Below are positions 41,512-50,820 of a stretch of 64,000 bases of DNA, in pieces. This DNA is from Desulfurispira natronophila (lineage in GTDB: Bacteria > Chrysiogenota > Chrysiogenetes > Chrysiogenales > Chrysiogenaceae), in assembly GCF_014203025.1 (NCBI RefSeq), contig NZ_JACHID010000001.1, forward strand, positions 1 to 64,000, written 5' to 3'. Position 1 is the stretch's first letter, and the number at the start of each line of letters is the position of its first letter. The notes below the pieces were generated by a model that did not search any database, was not told the DNA's origin, and was given only the letters and a program-made list of their open reading frames with translations. Position numbers and translations under genes: made by a program.

Positions 41512-42555
41512 GTGCAAGTGGTATTTAGGCGTAAAAACAGAGGGCGCAAAGGCATGCCCCTTTTGGCCCTGTTTCTTATTCTTATTGGTCTGTGGGTGAT
41601 TATTGCTCCCCAGCCAGCAGCTCATGATGGCAAGTACCCCCTCGTTGTTTCCCACGTGCTGCATGCCGAGTCGCCAAAAGGCGAAGCCTTCACCTTTTTT
41701 AGCGAAGCACTTCATAAAAAGACTGACGGCAATATTGATATACAGATTTATCCTTCATCATCGCGATATATTGATGTCGAAGCGATTGAAGCTCTTCAGT
41801 ACGGCGCTATTCACTTTATTGCCCCAACAACATCTAAGCTTTCGCTCTTTGTGCCGGAACTGGAAGTTCTTGACTATCCATTCTTGTTGGATGATCGCGA
41901 GTCGTATTATCAGCTTCTTAATGGGGCCTACGGTGACTATATACGTGAAAAGCTGCTATCCTACGACTTGCGACTCCTGGCATTTTGGGATAATGGGTTT
42001 CGTCATATCTCTAATGCTATAAGACCGGTAGTTGACCCAGATGACTTGCAAGGCCTTTCCATTAGAGTGATGTCTGGCGACAAGACCGGCTATCTGTACG
42101 AACTATTTGGCGCCACTCCACAAGAGATTTCCTTCGCCCAAATGCCTCAAATGCTTCGCTTGGGAGTCGTTAATGGTGCGGAAAATACGATTATTAATTT
42201 TTACGGTGAAAACCTGATGCAAACTCAACCGTATTTAACCTTGAGTCACCATAGCTTGATGATTTACACCTTTCTCATGCGCGAATCACACTACCAGTCG
42301 CTTGCTCCAGAAGTGCAAGAAGCAGTGATTGAAGCAGCTGAGGAGGCAACCGCCCATATGAATACTCTGGTGCACTCTCAGGAAGCGCGCTCTACCGTGC
42401 GCCTGGAGAAGGATAGTCGGGTGAAGGTAAATCATTTGCCAGAAGAAGCTTCAGACCAGTGGCGTACTCTTGCTCGCAAGTCCTTTAAGTCTGATTTGAG
42501 TCGCAATTATCCAGAGGTGTATCATTTCATACAGCAGATGGGTTTTACGCCGTGA
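41512..42555 (+). CDS. TRAP-type (DctP-like) substrate-binding protein
   Basis: A 347-residue protein with an N-terminal basic segment then one hydrophobic helix (about 15-35), so it is exported or membrane-anchored. The DctP fold is visible: HVLHAESPKGEAFTFFSEAL, the carboxylate-binding Arg in FWDNGFRHISN, DLQGLSIRVMSG and the NGAENTI loop. No DctQ or DctM permease genes are adjacent. The start is GTG 41512 with a poor ribosome site. It may serve as a sensor ligand-binder for the LytTR regulator, or pair with a distant TRAP permease. Confidence 0.8.
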   Translation: MQVVFRRKNRGRKGMPLLALFLILIGLWVIIAPQPAAHDGKYPLVVSHVLHAESPKGEAFTFFSEALHKKTDGNIDIQIYPSSSRYIDVEAIEALQYGAIHFIAPTTSKLSLFVPELEVLDYPFLLDDRESYYQLLNGAYGDYIREKLLSYDLRLLAFWDNGFRHISNAIRPVVDPDDLQGLSIRVMSGDKTGYLYELFGATPQEISFAQMPQMLRLGVVNGAENTIINFYGENLMQTQPYLTLSHHSLMIYTFLMRESHYQSLAPEVQEAVIEAAEEATAHMNTLVHSQEARSTVRLEKDSRVKVNHLPEEASDQWRTLARKSFKSDLSRNYPEVYHFIQQMGFTP

Positions 42556-43166
42556 TTGCCGAAACCCCTGTTCCCTGCTCGTCACACTTATCAGCTTTGT
42601 TGCAGCATCAGTTTGAGCTTCGAAACTTGAAGCCTCAGACTTATGACGCTCATCTGAGTGTGGCATCGGTTGTGCTGCCCTTAGTAGTTGATGCCGGAGA
42701 GATACAGATTTTGCTGATGCGTCGCGCAGAGGACGACTACCATCACTCCCGCCAGATATCGTTTCCTGGGGGAAGGTTGGACCCGGGAGAGGACCCTCGT
42801 CAATGCGCCTGCCGTGAGTTCCAGGAAGAATTGGGAGTGCCAATAAAAGACAGTGACTTACTGGGTCTTGTGGATATCGGTTTTGCTCATGTATCTAACT
42901 CAATAATCAATTGCTATGTCGGATGTTTGCAGGGTCCAATTCCTTTCCAGCCTGATCCACAGGAGGTTGAGTATCTGATTCCGGTTCCATTGAATTTTTT
43001 CTTTGGCCCTGCTAATGTGGGTCTCGATTATTTTGAGCATGGAAATTTTCGTTATGTTTCGCCTGTTTTCATGTACAATGAAGAACGCATCTGGGGTGCT
43101 ACAGCGAGAATGCTGGCAACATTCCTGACGCAAATGAATAATGCACTAGAGGAGCATCATGTCTAA
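42552..43166 (+). CDS. Nudix hydrolase (CoA pyrophosphatase-like)
   Basis: A 204-residue protein with a complete Nudix box (G-x5-E-x7-REFQEELGV). The stretch HHSRQISFPGGRLDPGE preceding it matches the NudL/CoA-diphosphatase subfamily. It likely cleaves CoA, oxidised CoA or acyl-CoA to phosphopantetheine and 3',5'-ADP. The GTG start overlaps the preceding stop (GTGA), and its stop overlaps hflK by eight bases. Confidence 0.9.
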   Translation: MIAETPVPCSSHLSALLQHQFELRNLKPQTYDAHLSVASVVLPLVVDAGEIQILLMRRAEDDYHHSRQISFPGGRLDPGEDPRQCACREFQEELGVPIKDSDLLGLVDIGFAHVSNSIINCYVGCLQGPIPFQPDPQEVEYLIPVPLNFFFGPANVGLDYFEHGNFRYVSPVFMYNEERIWGATARMLATFLTQMNNALEEHHV

Positions 43167-44271
43167 ACTTCACATTACCAAAGTTTTTTCCCAATATAAC
43201 AATCCCTGGGAAAAAAAGCGCAAGTCCCCTTTTGGGGGAGGTGGCGGAGGCGGCAAGCCTGGTGGCGGTCAGGGAGGGAACTTCAAGGTCAATATCCCGA
43301 AAGACTTTAAAATGCCTCAGAACTTTGACAAACGTATCCCTGTTATCCTGTTGGTTGTAATTGTCCTCGGTTGGTTGTCTACCGGGATACTGATTTTGAA
43401 ACCAGAAGAGGAAGCGGCTATATTGCGTTTTGGAAAGTACGATCGCACCCTGGGGCCTGGTCCTCACATTACCTTGCCTTATCCGATTGAGCGACGCTTT
43501 GTCGCTCCGGTTACCACTGTGCAGCGACTGGAAATTGGGTTCCGCAGCTCTGCCAGCCAGCGCGATGACCGAATTATTTCTGTAAGCCAGGAATCACTGA
43601 TGCTTACTGGTGATGAAAATATCCTTGATGTTAAAGTTATCGTTCAGTTCCGTATTCGGGATATCAACGACTATATGTTTGAAGTGCGCGATTCCATGGT
43701 GACTTTGCAGAATGCTGCATCATCATCAGTGCGAGAAGTTATGGGTGGAGAGACCATTGACAACGCATTGACAGTAGGGAAATATGAAATACAGACTGAT
43801 ATTCGTAAGCAGCTGCAAACGGCTCTGGACGATTATCGGGCTGGCTTGGAGATATTGTCAGTCGAGCTTTACGATGTTCAGCCTCCTCAGGAAGTGGCCA
43901 GTGCCTTCCGGGAAGTAGTTAGCGCTCGTGAGGACAGAGAGCGCTTTATTAATCAGGCCCAGGGCTACCGAAACGAAGTGTTGCCCCAGGCTCGTGGTGA
44001 AGCAGCTCAGATTATAGAAGCTGCCAGTGCCTATCGAGAAGAGCGTATTCAACGAGCCTATGGTGATGTGGCACGTTTTGTTGCTATGGAGCAAGAGTAC
44101 CGGTCGGCTCCTGGAGTCACCCGTGATCGCCTGATGATGGATGCTCTGCAAGAGACATTGCCTCAAACCAGACTCTTTCTTATAGACAGTGAAGCAGGGA
44201 GCGGCGTCTTGCCTTACCTGCCCCTTGATGGGCTGCGCGATGCACGCACTACAACCGGACAGCGTAATTAA
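43159..44271 (+). CDS. hflK: FtsH-modulating protease regulator HflK
   Basis: An SPFH/band-7 inner-membrane protein of 370 residues that with HflC forms a large periplasmic cage around FtsH. A Gly-rich cytoplasmic N-terminus (about 28-45) is followed by one TM helix (about 57-77), then the SPFH domain starting EEAAILRFGKYDR and a long coiled coil (about 240-330). hflC follows after 12 bp. Confidence 0.95.
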   Translation: MSKLHITKVFSQYNNPWEKKRKSPFGGGGGGGKPGGGQGGNFKVNIPKDFKMPQNFDKRIPVILLVVIVLGWLSTGILILKPEEEAAILRFGKYDRTLGPGPHITLPYPIERRFVAPVTTVQRLEIGFRSSASQRDDRIISVSQESLMLTGDENILDVKVIVQFRIRDINDYMFEVRDSMVTLQNAASSSVREVMGGETIDNALTVGKYEIQTDIRKQLQTALDDYRAGLEILSVELYDVQPPQEVASAFREVVSAREDRERFINQAQGYRNEVLPQARGEAAQIIEAASAYREERIQRAYGDVARFVAMEQEYRSAPGVTRDRLMMDALQETLPQTRLFLIDSEAGSGVLPYLPLDGLRDARTTTGQRN

Positions 44272-44283
44272 GGAGGCCCAGAC

Positions 44284-45138
44284 GTGAAATATTTAAAGTT
44301 TATTCTTCCCTTTTTCATACTGGCTGGCATATTAGCCTATTTCTCGCTTTTCATTGTTAGCTTTACCCAGAGTGCAGTGGTTACTCAGCTGGGTAAACCT
44401 GTACGTACTATTCATGAGCCTGGACTCTATGTTCGTATTCCCTTTATTCAGGAAGTGTTTTACTTTGATCGTCGACTACTGACGTTTGATGGTTCAACTT
44501 TTGACATGTTGACACGCGATAAAAAGACAATCGTAGTGGATAACTACGTGCAATGGCGTATTACCGATCCCCTGAAGTTTATGACCTCGGTACGTAACGA
44601 GGAAGGTGCCCGCCGCCGTATTGGCGACCTTATATATGCAGAGGCTCGTCGTGAAATAGGTTCTTTTGATTTCATCGACGTTATTAACTTTCACCGTATG
44701 GAAATAATGCGCAATATAACCCAAAGTGCCGATGAGAAAGCACGTCCCCTTGGTATTGAGATTGTTGACATGCGTGTCAAACGCGCCGATTTGCCGACTG
44801 AGAACGAACGCGCGGTTTTTGAGCGTATGAGTACGGAACGTGCCAAAATAGCCACTCAATATCGTTCCGAGGGTGAAGAGGCTGCAGCTCGTATACGTGC
44901 TGACAGTGATCGTCAGAAAACCATTATCCTCGCAGAGGCGTATCGAGAGCAGGAGGAGCTGCGAGGTGAAGGTGATGCTATAGCTGCTAAGCTCTATGCT
45001 GAAGCCTTGGAGCGTAACCCAGAGTTCTATCGCTTCATGCGAGAGCTTGACCTTTACCGTGATGCATTGAAAGAAAACAGCACAATAATACTTAATGAAA
45101 ACTCTGACTTTTTCCGCACTTTAATGGATAAGCGATGA
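44284..45138 (+). CDS. hflC: FtsH-modulating protease regulator HflC
   Basis: The partner of HflK, 284 residues: TM helix (about 5-25), SPFH domain from TQSAVVTQLGKPVRTIHEPG, the conserved DMRVKRADLPTENERAVFERM helix region and a charged coiled coil (EGEEAAARIRADSDRQKT). GTG 44284 follows an AAGGAGG site. The stop overlaps the carbonic anhydrase-like gene by four bases. Confidence 0.95.
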   Translation: MKYLKFILPFFILAGILAYFSLFIVSFTQSAVVTQLGKPVRTIHEPGLYVRIPFIQEVFYFDRRLLTFDGSTFDMLTRDKKTIVVDNYVQWRITDPLKFMTSVRNEEGARRRIGDLIYAEARREIGSFDFIDVINFHRMEIMRNITQSADEKARPLGIEIVDMRVKRADLPTENERAVFERMSTERAKIATQYRSEGEEAAARIRADSDRQKTIILAEAYREQEELRGEGDAIAAKLYAEALERNPEFYRFMRELDLYRDALKENSTIILNENSDFFRTLMDKR

Positions 45139-45653
45139 ATACTGCCTTTGTGCGCCCTTATTGCGGCACTGCTCCCCGGATTGAGGCAACCAGCCTGGTT
45201 ACTCCTACAGCAGCGGTTATAGGTGATGTGGAGCTGGCAGAAGACTCCAGCGTCTGGTTTTGTGCCGTGCTGCGAGGTGATGTCAACTATATACGTGTTG
45301 GGCGACGCTCCAATATTCAAGATGGAAGCGTAGTGCACGTTAATGGCAACCCATCGTTCCCCACGATTATAGGCGATGATGTCACTGTTGGTCACAACGT
45401 TACCCTTCATGGTTGTATTATTGGCAGTCGTGTTTTGATTGGTATGGGGGCAGTATTACTCAATGGGGTTACAGTAGGTGACGATTGCATCATTGGTGCC
45501 GGAGCTGTTCTGCGCCAGGGCATGGAAATTCCTCCGGGCTCTTTAGTCGTTGGGAATCCTGCGATTGTTAAAAGGGAGTTAGCTCAGCAGGAGCGCGATT
45601 TCCTTTTAACATCAGCATCTACTTACGTTAATCTTGCCCGAGATTACTTATGA
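45135..45653 (+). CDS. Gamma-class carbonic anhydrase-like protein
   Basis: A 172-residue left-handed beta-helix protein with hexapeptide repeats (VIGDVEL, IIGDDVTVGHN, IIGSRVLIGMG). The three zinc-ligand histidines are present: His68 in SVVHVNG, and His87 and His92 in VGHNVTLHGC. It trimerises with metal between subunits. Activity varies within the family, so carbonic anhydrase function is likely but not certain. It is tightly packed between hflC and ppx with ATGA overlaps. Confidence 0.88.
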   Translation: MNTAFVRPYCGTAPRIEATSLVTPTAAVIGDVELAEDSSVWFCAVLRGDVNYIRVGRRSNIQDGSVVHVNGNPSFPTIIGDDVTVGHNVTLHGCIIGSRVLIGMGAVLLNGVTVGDDCIIGAGAVLRQGMEIPPGSLVVGNPAIVKRELAQQERDFLLTSASTYVNLARDYL

Positions 45654-46597
45654 GTGCACCTCTGCTGCTTGGTGCCATCGATATTGGAAGCAACACTATA
45701 CGCTTGCTTATCGGTGAGTATAGTTTATCTAAAGGCCTTATTACCCGTCACAGTGAGCGACAGGTAACCCGCCTTGGTAAACGTATGAGCAATGGCCTCC
45801 TGCTCGCTGATGCAATTGACTATAGTGTCAAAGTCTTGCAGGAGTATCGAGAAATACTGGATGACTACGGTATTGAAGATCAGCAAATTATGGCTGTGGC
45901 GACCAGCGCTGTGCGTAATGCACGTAATCGCGATGAGTTTATTGCATCAGTGAAGCAACACACAGGCATAAATGTGCAAGTAGTCAATGGAGAGCAGGAA
46001 GCAAGGCTAAGTGCCTTGGGGGTATGTGCAGCCATAAAGGTTGCTGGTAGTAAACTGGTCGTAGATATAGGCGGTGGCAGTGTCGAGTTTATACTCCTTG
46101 GCAAAGATGGTGAGGTCCAGTTTAGCGATTCGGTGGAAATGGGTGTGGTGAGACTGACTGAGAAATTTATTACCCGAGCACCTATGCAAATTGACGAATA
46201 CCTGAGCATGCAAGAGTTTGTACTAAAGAAAGTGCAGGCAATTCAGAAGCAAGTAAGTCAGTTTGAGTTAAGCAATCTTAAAATTGTTGGTACAGCAGGC
46301 ACTTATACCACTGCAGCCCATGTGCTTAGCGGGGGTGGAGAATATCATCCACAGCGAATTAATGGTTTTAGCTGTTCGGTTCGTGAGACAAAACAGTTGC
46401 TGGATAAAATTTCCTCGCTCACCCTTGCTCAGCGTCTTGAGGTGTTTCCCGTGGAAAAAGGACGTGAAGACGTCATTATAGCTGGCCTATGTCTGGCAAT
46501 TAATATCAATCAGGTATTTCATCTCGATCACTATGTCGTAAGCGATTATGGTTTACGGGAAGGTATTCTGATTGATATGGCGCAAAAGCCTGCTTGA
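45650..46597 (+). CDS. Ppx/GppA exopolyphosphatase-family phosphatase
   Basis: A 315-residue ASKHA-fold enzyme that removes phosphates from polyphosphate or pppGpp. The phosphate-1 loop is AIDIGSNTIRLLIGE and the phosphate-2 loop is LVVDIGGGSVEFIL; the catalytic Glu is expected in VNGEQEARLSALG. It lacks the C-terminal HD domain of longer Ppx, fitting the short form. It is the last gene of the hflKC-cah-ppx overlap chain. Confidence 0.92.
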   Translation: MSAPLLLGAIDIGSNTIRLLIGEYSLSKGLITRHSERQVTRLGKRMSNGLLLADAIDYSVKVLQEYREILDDYGIEDQQIMAVATSAVRNARNRDEFIASVKQHTGINVQVVNGEQEARLSALGVCAAIKVAGSKLVVDIGGGSVEFILLGKDGEVQFSDSVEMGVVRLTEKFITRAPMQIDEYLSMQEFVLKKVQAIQKQVSQFELSNLKIVGTAGTYTTAAHVLSGGGEYHPQRINGFSCSVRETKQLLDKISSLTLAQRLEVFPVEKGREDVIIAGLCLAININQVFHLDHYVVSDYGLREGILIDMAQKPA

Positions 46598-46740
46598 GCA
46601 TTTGCACGCACATTAATGTTATTCCTCGCAATTTTGCGCGGCAATTAATCGTTTGTGTGTGTAACTCCAGGAAGTTCACAGGTTCATAAGTATCATTTTG
46701 GTTCCCAACCCTTCGCCGTCGTGTCAAGAGGGAGCAATTT

Positions 46741-47706
46741 GTGTCATCAACATCATCAGTAGGCGAGTTTGATCTTATTGATATATTACTGCAAAGTATT
46801 CCTTCCCACCTCCGGCAGGATGGTCACCTACTGGTTGGGGCAGGCGATGATGCTGCAGCTCTTTCCAGTCTGGTTTGCCCGGTAATAACTACGGATGCTC
46901 AACATGAGTCAGTTCATTTCTACCGCCATTGGTTGAGCCCAAGGGATCTTGGCTACAAAGCTGTTATGGTTTGCCTGAGCGACCTGGCAGCATCTTACGC
47001 CTTTCCGAGAGGGCTTTTTATTAATCTTGGTGTTCCGGCAGGTATAAACCATGAATATCTTTGCCAGCTTTACCGTGGTGTGGGCAGCGCACTGGAGGCA
47101 TGTGGTGGACAGTTGGGCGGGGGTAACATCAGCAGCAGTGAACGCCTCAGCATTGATCTTTTTGCTGTTGGTGAGGGGTACGCACCCATGCCACAGCGAG
47201 GCCATGCCCATGTAGGCCAGATAGTGTGTGCAACCGGCGTTTTGGGGCAAGCTCGAGGCGCTCTCCATGGCTTACTGCATGGAAATGAGGTTGCGCCAGA
47301 GCTACTCCAGGCGTTTGTTGCCCCCAGAGCACGTTTTGATGCCGCAGCTGTATTAAACCGTTGTGGCGTGCGAACGGTTATGGATATTAGTGACGGGCTG
47401 GCTGGTGATTGTAGCAAGATTGCCAGAGCATCAGGGGTGAGCATTCAGCTTGCACCTGAGCATTTTGTTGTGCCTGCGGCACTCCAGAGATACGCGCTAG
47501 AGAACAATCGTGAGCCCAGAGAGTTCATTATTGGGGGTGGCGAAGACTACGAGTTGTTGTTTACTTGCGATGAACATCAGCTTGGTCAGATTTGCGAGTT
47601 ATTGCCGGACGTTATGATTGTCGGGCACGTAGTGCCTGAAGGCGATACACCAGTGATCGGTGGAGCTGTTTCTTCCTATATACATGGAACGGGTTGGACC
47701 CCCTGA
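46741..47706 (+). CDS. thiL: Thiamine-monophosphate kinase
   Basis: Phosphorylates thiamine monophosphate to the diphosphate cofactor, needed for example by the transketolase in this window. At 321 residues it has the PurM-type motifs VGAGDDAAAL, ITTDAQHESVHF (usual D at metal site), KAVMVCLSDLAA, GGNISSSERLSIDL, VMDISDGLAGDCSKI and GGGEDYELLFT. The start is GTG 46741 after GAGGGAG. No thiamine riboswitch was seen upstream. Confidence 0.94.
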   Translation: MSSTSSVGEFDLIDILLQSIPSHLRQDGHLLVGAGDDAAALSSLVCPVITTDAQHESVHFYRHWLSPRDLGYKAVMVCLSDLAASYAFPRGLFINLGVPAGINHEYLCQLYRGVGSALEACGGQLGGGNISSSERLSIDLFAVGEGYAPMPQRGHAHVGQIVCATGVLGQARGALHGLLHGNEVAPELLQAFVAPRARFDAAAVLNRCGVRTVMDISDGLAGDCSKIARASGVSIQLAPEHFVVPAALQRYALENNREPREFIIGGGEDYELLFTCDEHQLGQICELLPDVMIVGHVVPEGDTPVIGGAVSSYIHGTGWTP

Positions 47707-47744
47707 CGCGTAAACTCAAGACTCCTGATAACATTCTCCATCAC

Positions 47745-48479
47745 TTATGCTCCTATATTGGAGTTGTATCCTTGCAACATGTTTTTCCATTGCCAGTGTG
47801 TATAACAGTTAAGCTTGAATAGTGAGCGCCGCAAGCGATGCAGGTTTGACTGCTGCCACTTATAGTGAGGTTTGCGCAGTCGGCAGCGATCAAAGTCTAT
47901 AAGAAAAACGTGACTACGTTTGTCCACTAAAATATTACGGGCATTGAGGTCCACATGGTCCAGCCCGACATTGTGGAAGCGAGCAATAGTGGCTCCGACT
48001 TCATGCCACATGGAAAAGGTGGTGGCTTTAGCAGTGATAGCGTCCGCCAAAGATTGAGTGTCGGGGATATAGCGGGTAAGCAGGTCAGCCTGATACTTCC
48101 ACCCATAATGGATGACGCGCCCAGCGACGGGTTCTGGGACTGGCAGCCCCATTGTGTGTAGCTGTGCAGTCAGTTCCAACTCTTTCCAGGGACGTGTTCT
48201 GTGCAATCCTGCCCAGATATAAGTATCGTGTACAAATCGTTCTACAATACCTCCACGCAGATAGTGGCGGAGTACCAGGACTCTGCCTTCATTGAGATTT
48301 ACAATATAGCTGTTACCACGGCCTGGAGAGGAGGAGATGTTTCCTGAGTTCTTTTCAAGCCATTGCATATCAAACCATTGAGATTGCACCTGGTGCTGCC
48401 AAGGAACGGTACTGATGATATAATTGCCAGGGTTGATGGTCTGGACAGTTAGACTGCTTTTAGCTTTAAGAGAAGTCAC
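47745..48479 (-). CDS. kdkA: 3-deoxy-D-manno-octulosonic acid kinase
   Basis: Phosphorylates the Kdo residue of lipid A-Kdo in LPS cores of bacteria with mono-Kdo. The 244-residue kinase-fold protein has VLRHYLRGGIVERFVHDTYI, GLPVPEPVAGRV, the catalytic loop HVDLNARNILVD and the metal motif FLIDFDRCRLR. It indicates a short-Kdo lipopolysaccharide, in line with msbA later in the window. It is convergent with thiL (38 bp between), and no terminator is obvious. Confidence 0.9.
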   Translation of the reverse strand: MTSLKAKSSLTVQTINPGNYIISTVPWQHQVQSQWFDMQWLEKNSGNISSSPGRGNSYIVNLNEGRVLVLRHYLRGGIVERFVHDTYIWAGLHRTRPWKELELTAQLHTMGLPVPEPVAGRVIHYGWKYQADLLTRYIPDTQSLADAITAKATTFSMWHEVGATIARFHNVGLDHVDLNARNILVDKRSHVFLIDFDRCRLRKPHYKWQQSNLHRLRRSLFKLNCYTHWQWKNMLQGYNSNIGA

Positions 48480-48908
48480 TGGTCACCAGCTTTTTTGTGT
48501 TTCATGATTTTGTATTATAAGTTTACCGTTCCTGCCACACTTCGTTTTGTTTCCTCAGTGCTACCGTGAAAACTACAGTGCAGGTAGCTAGAGTTAGGAG
48601 TGGATCACTTATGTGAGGTATCTTACCGGAAAATACTTATATTGACAAAAATCCTTTTGATAAACATTTCGGATACTGCTATTTTTCAACTGACTAATTT
48701 AGCGCCGCGGTGCTGTTTGTTGCGTAAAGCGAGTATAGCGTTCCTGGCACAATAAACTACGCTTAAATGGTACCGTCACAAGTACTGCTGTAAGCGAAAC
48801 ATATAATATTGCTTTATCGAAGCAATGCATCAGTGTAAGCAACAGTGTCCCCTCAGAAGCATGTGCTTCTATGATAAGCCACTGTAAATTATATTTAGGA
48901 TATTTTTT
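48480..48908. other. AT-rich intergenic region before alr
   Basis: About 430 bp between the divergent kdkA and alr genes, probably holding both promoters. A near-consensus -35 (TTGACA) occurs near 48643 but no matching -10 was found. The 7-bp arms AGAAGCA and TGCTTCT around a 2-base centre at 48855-48870 may be an operator. No gene is supported. Confidence 0.5.
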
Positions 48909-49982
48909 GTGAAAACCCTTCTTTGCGAAATTGATCTGGGAGCCATCCGTCATAATTACCGTTTATTGCAGCGCCATGCTGGAGCTGCACGAGTAGTTGG
49001 TATCGTCAAGGCAGATGGTTATGGTCATGGAGATGTCCCTGTTGCCATGGCGTTACAAAGGGAGGGTTGTTCGCACTTTGCTGTCGCCCGTGTGCATGAG
49101 GGGATAAAGCTGCGACAAGCAGGAATAGAAGGTGAAATTCTCATTATGAGTGGTTCCTTCCCCAGTGAGTTTTCTGCCTTGCGGGAGTTTAACCTTTCAA
49201 CAGTAGTCTATACTGAAGAAAATATTGAAGAAATGATCAGTGCTGGCATTACAGCGCCAGTGCATATCAAAATAGATACCGGAATGAATCGATTGGGTTT
49301 TCGTCCGCAAAAGTTGGAACAGGTTTATCAAACTCTGCAACGTGCGGGGTTCGATATTAAAGGGGTCATGACACACATGGCAAGTGCCGATGAACCGGGA
49401 GCTTCCAGTATACAGCAGCAGGAAGATCTCTTTTTTCAAACTACAGACTCGTTTCGCAATGGCTTACAGGAACACATTACCAATAGTGCAGGTATTTTCA
49501 CTCTTGGTAAACTGGGTACCCTGGCAAGGCCTGGAATAATGCTTTACGGTGCCAATCCCCTTCCCGAGTCATCAATTGATCTCCGACCTGCCATGAGCTT
49601 TAAAACTCGTATATTGCAGGTGAAACCAGTCTATAAAGGCGAAGGAATTTCTTATGGACACACGTATATTGCAAAGAAAGATATGACTATTGCAGTCATT
49701 GCCGCAGGCTATGCCGATGGATACTCACGGCTTTTAAGTAATCGTGCCCGGGTGCTTGTGAATGGTGAACTTGCTCCCCAGGTTGGGCGGATTTGCATGG
49801 ACATGAGTATGGTGGATATTACTCATATTTCAGCCAAGCGGGGCGATGAAGTCGTGCTGTTTGGTGAGCAACAGGGAAGGCGTATTTATGCGGCTGAACT
49901 TGCAGAAATCATGGGCACTATCGACTATGAAGTATTTTGTAGCATTTCACCACGTGTGAAAAGAATGTATACGGGCAGCTAG
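48909..49982 (+). CDS. alr: Alanine racemase
   Basis: A PLP enzyme making D-alanine for peptidoglycan. At 357 residues it has PLP Lys34 in GIVKADGYGHGD, the substrate segment HIKIDTGMNRLGF and the catalytic Tyr region GISYGHTYIAKKD. The C-terminal domain has VGRICMDMSMVDIT. The start is GTG 48909, with AGGAT upstream. The stop is immediately followed by the mlaE ATG, so alr and the Mla genes are probably one operon. Confidence 0.95.
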   Translation: MKTLLCEIDLGAIRHNYRLLQRHAGAARVVGIVKADGYGHGDVPVAMALQREGCSHFAVARVHEGIKLRQAGIEGEILIMSGSFPSEFSALREFNLSTVVYTEENIEEMISAGITAPVHIKIDTGMNRLGFRPQKLEQVYQTLQRAGFDIKGVMTHMASADEPGASSIQQQEDLFFQTTDSFRNGLQEHITNSAGIFTLGKLGTLARPGIMLYGANPLPESSIDLRPAMSFKTRILQVKPVYKGEGISYGHTYIAKKDMTIAVIAAGYADGYSRLLSNRARVLVNGELAPQVGRICMDMSMVDITHISAKRGDEVVLFGEQQGRRIYAAELAEIMGTIDYEVFCSISPRVKRMYTGS

Positions 49983-50753
49983 ATGAGTCGCCTGCTTAAC
50001 TCGCTGGGTATGGGGATGTACTGTGCAATGCAGACAGCGGGTTTGATTTTTTTCACATTCCTCCACTCAGCCACCTGGCTTTTTCGCCCCCCTTTTCGGG
50101 CCAGAGCTATACTGAAACAGCTGGAGTTTGTGGGAGTCAACTCACTCTTTGTTGTTGTTCTTACTGGGGCGTTTACTGGCATGGTAATGGCTCTGCAGCT
50201 GTATATTGGTTTTAGGCAGTTTCATGCAGAATACCTGGTGGGGGCAGTAGCAGCACTTGCTATTACACGGGAGCTGGGACCTGTACTAACTGCTTTAATG
50301 GTAACAGCTCGAGCTGGGAGTGCCATGGCAGCTGAACTGGGAACCATGAAGGTAACGGAGCAAATAGATGCTTTACGCACCATGGCAGTAGATCCCCATC
50401 AATATCTGGCTATGCCGCGTATTTTGGCGAGTTTTCTAATGTTGCCTATCCTCACTATGGTTGCCAATGCGATTGCTATTGGAGGAAGTTATCTGGTGGG
50501 TGTGCAGATGCTGGGGATCAATCCAGTCGTTTTTGTCGATCAGATTGTACTCTTTGTTGATATGTCTGATGTTTTGACGGGTTTGGTTAAGTCTGCAGCC
50601 TTTGGGCTGGTAATGGGTTCTGTATGTTGCGGCATTGGTATGAATGCCTCGAAGGGGGCAGCTGGAGTGGGCCGTGTAACTACTACATCGGTAGTTCTCT
50701 CATCAACTCTTATTCTGGCAGTTGACTATGTTCTCACAGCACTGATGTTTTAG
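49983..50753 (+). CDS. mlaE: Mla-type ABC transporter permease MlaE
   Basis: An inner-membrane permease (256 residues, five to six helices) of the MCE-associated lipid transport system. The family signature region is REVGP-like TRELGPVLTALMVTARAGSA followed by MAAELGTMKVTEQIDALRTM, then DPHQYLAMPRILA. It acts with mlaF and mlaD, encoded next, in phospholipid movement between inner and outer membranes. It starts right after the alr stop. Confidence 0.93.
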   Translation: MSRLLNSLGMGMYCAMQTAGLIFFTFLHSATWLFRPPFRARAILKQLEFVGVNSLFVVVLTGAFTGMVMALQLYIGFRQFHAEYLVGAVAALAITRELGPVLTALMVTARAGSAMAAELGTMKVTEQIDALRTMAVDPHQYLAMPRILASFLMLPILTMVANAIAIGGSYLVGVQMLGINPVVFVDQIVLFVDMSDVLTGLVKSAAFGLVMGSVCCGIGMNASKGAAGVGRVTTTSVVLSSTLILAVDYVLTALMF

Positions 50754-50820
50754 TGTTTTCTTTTGCTGTAAATGAATATGTGATGTTTTTTGGCAAGCAT
50801 GTATATCAACAGGAACCATA

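Noticed and set aside
46598-46740. Thiamine (TPP) riboswitch before thiL
   Set aside because: No CTGAGA or ACCTGA-type conserved elements in the 143-bp gap.
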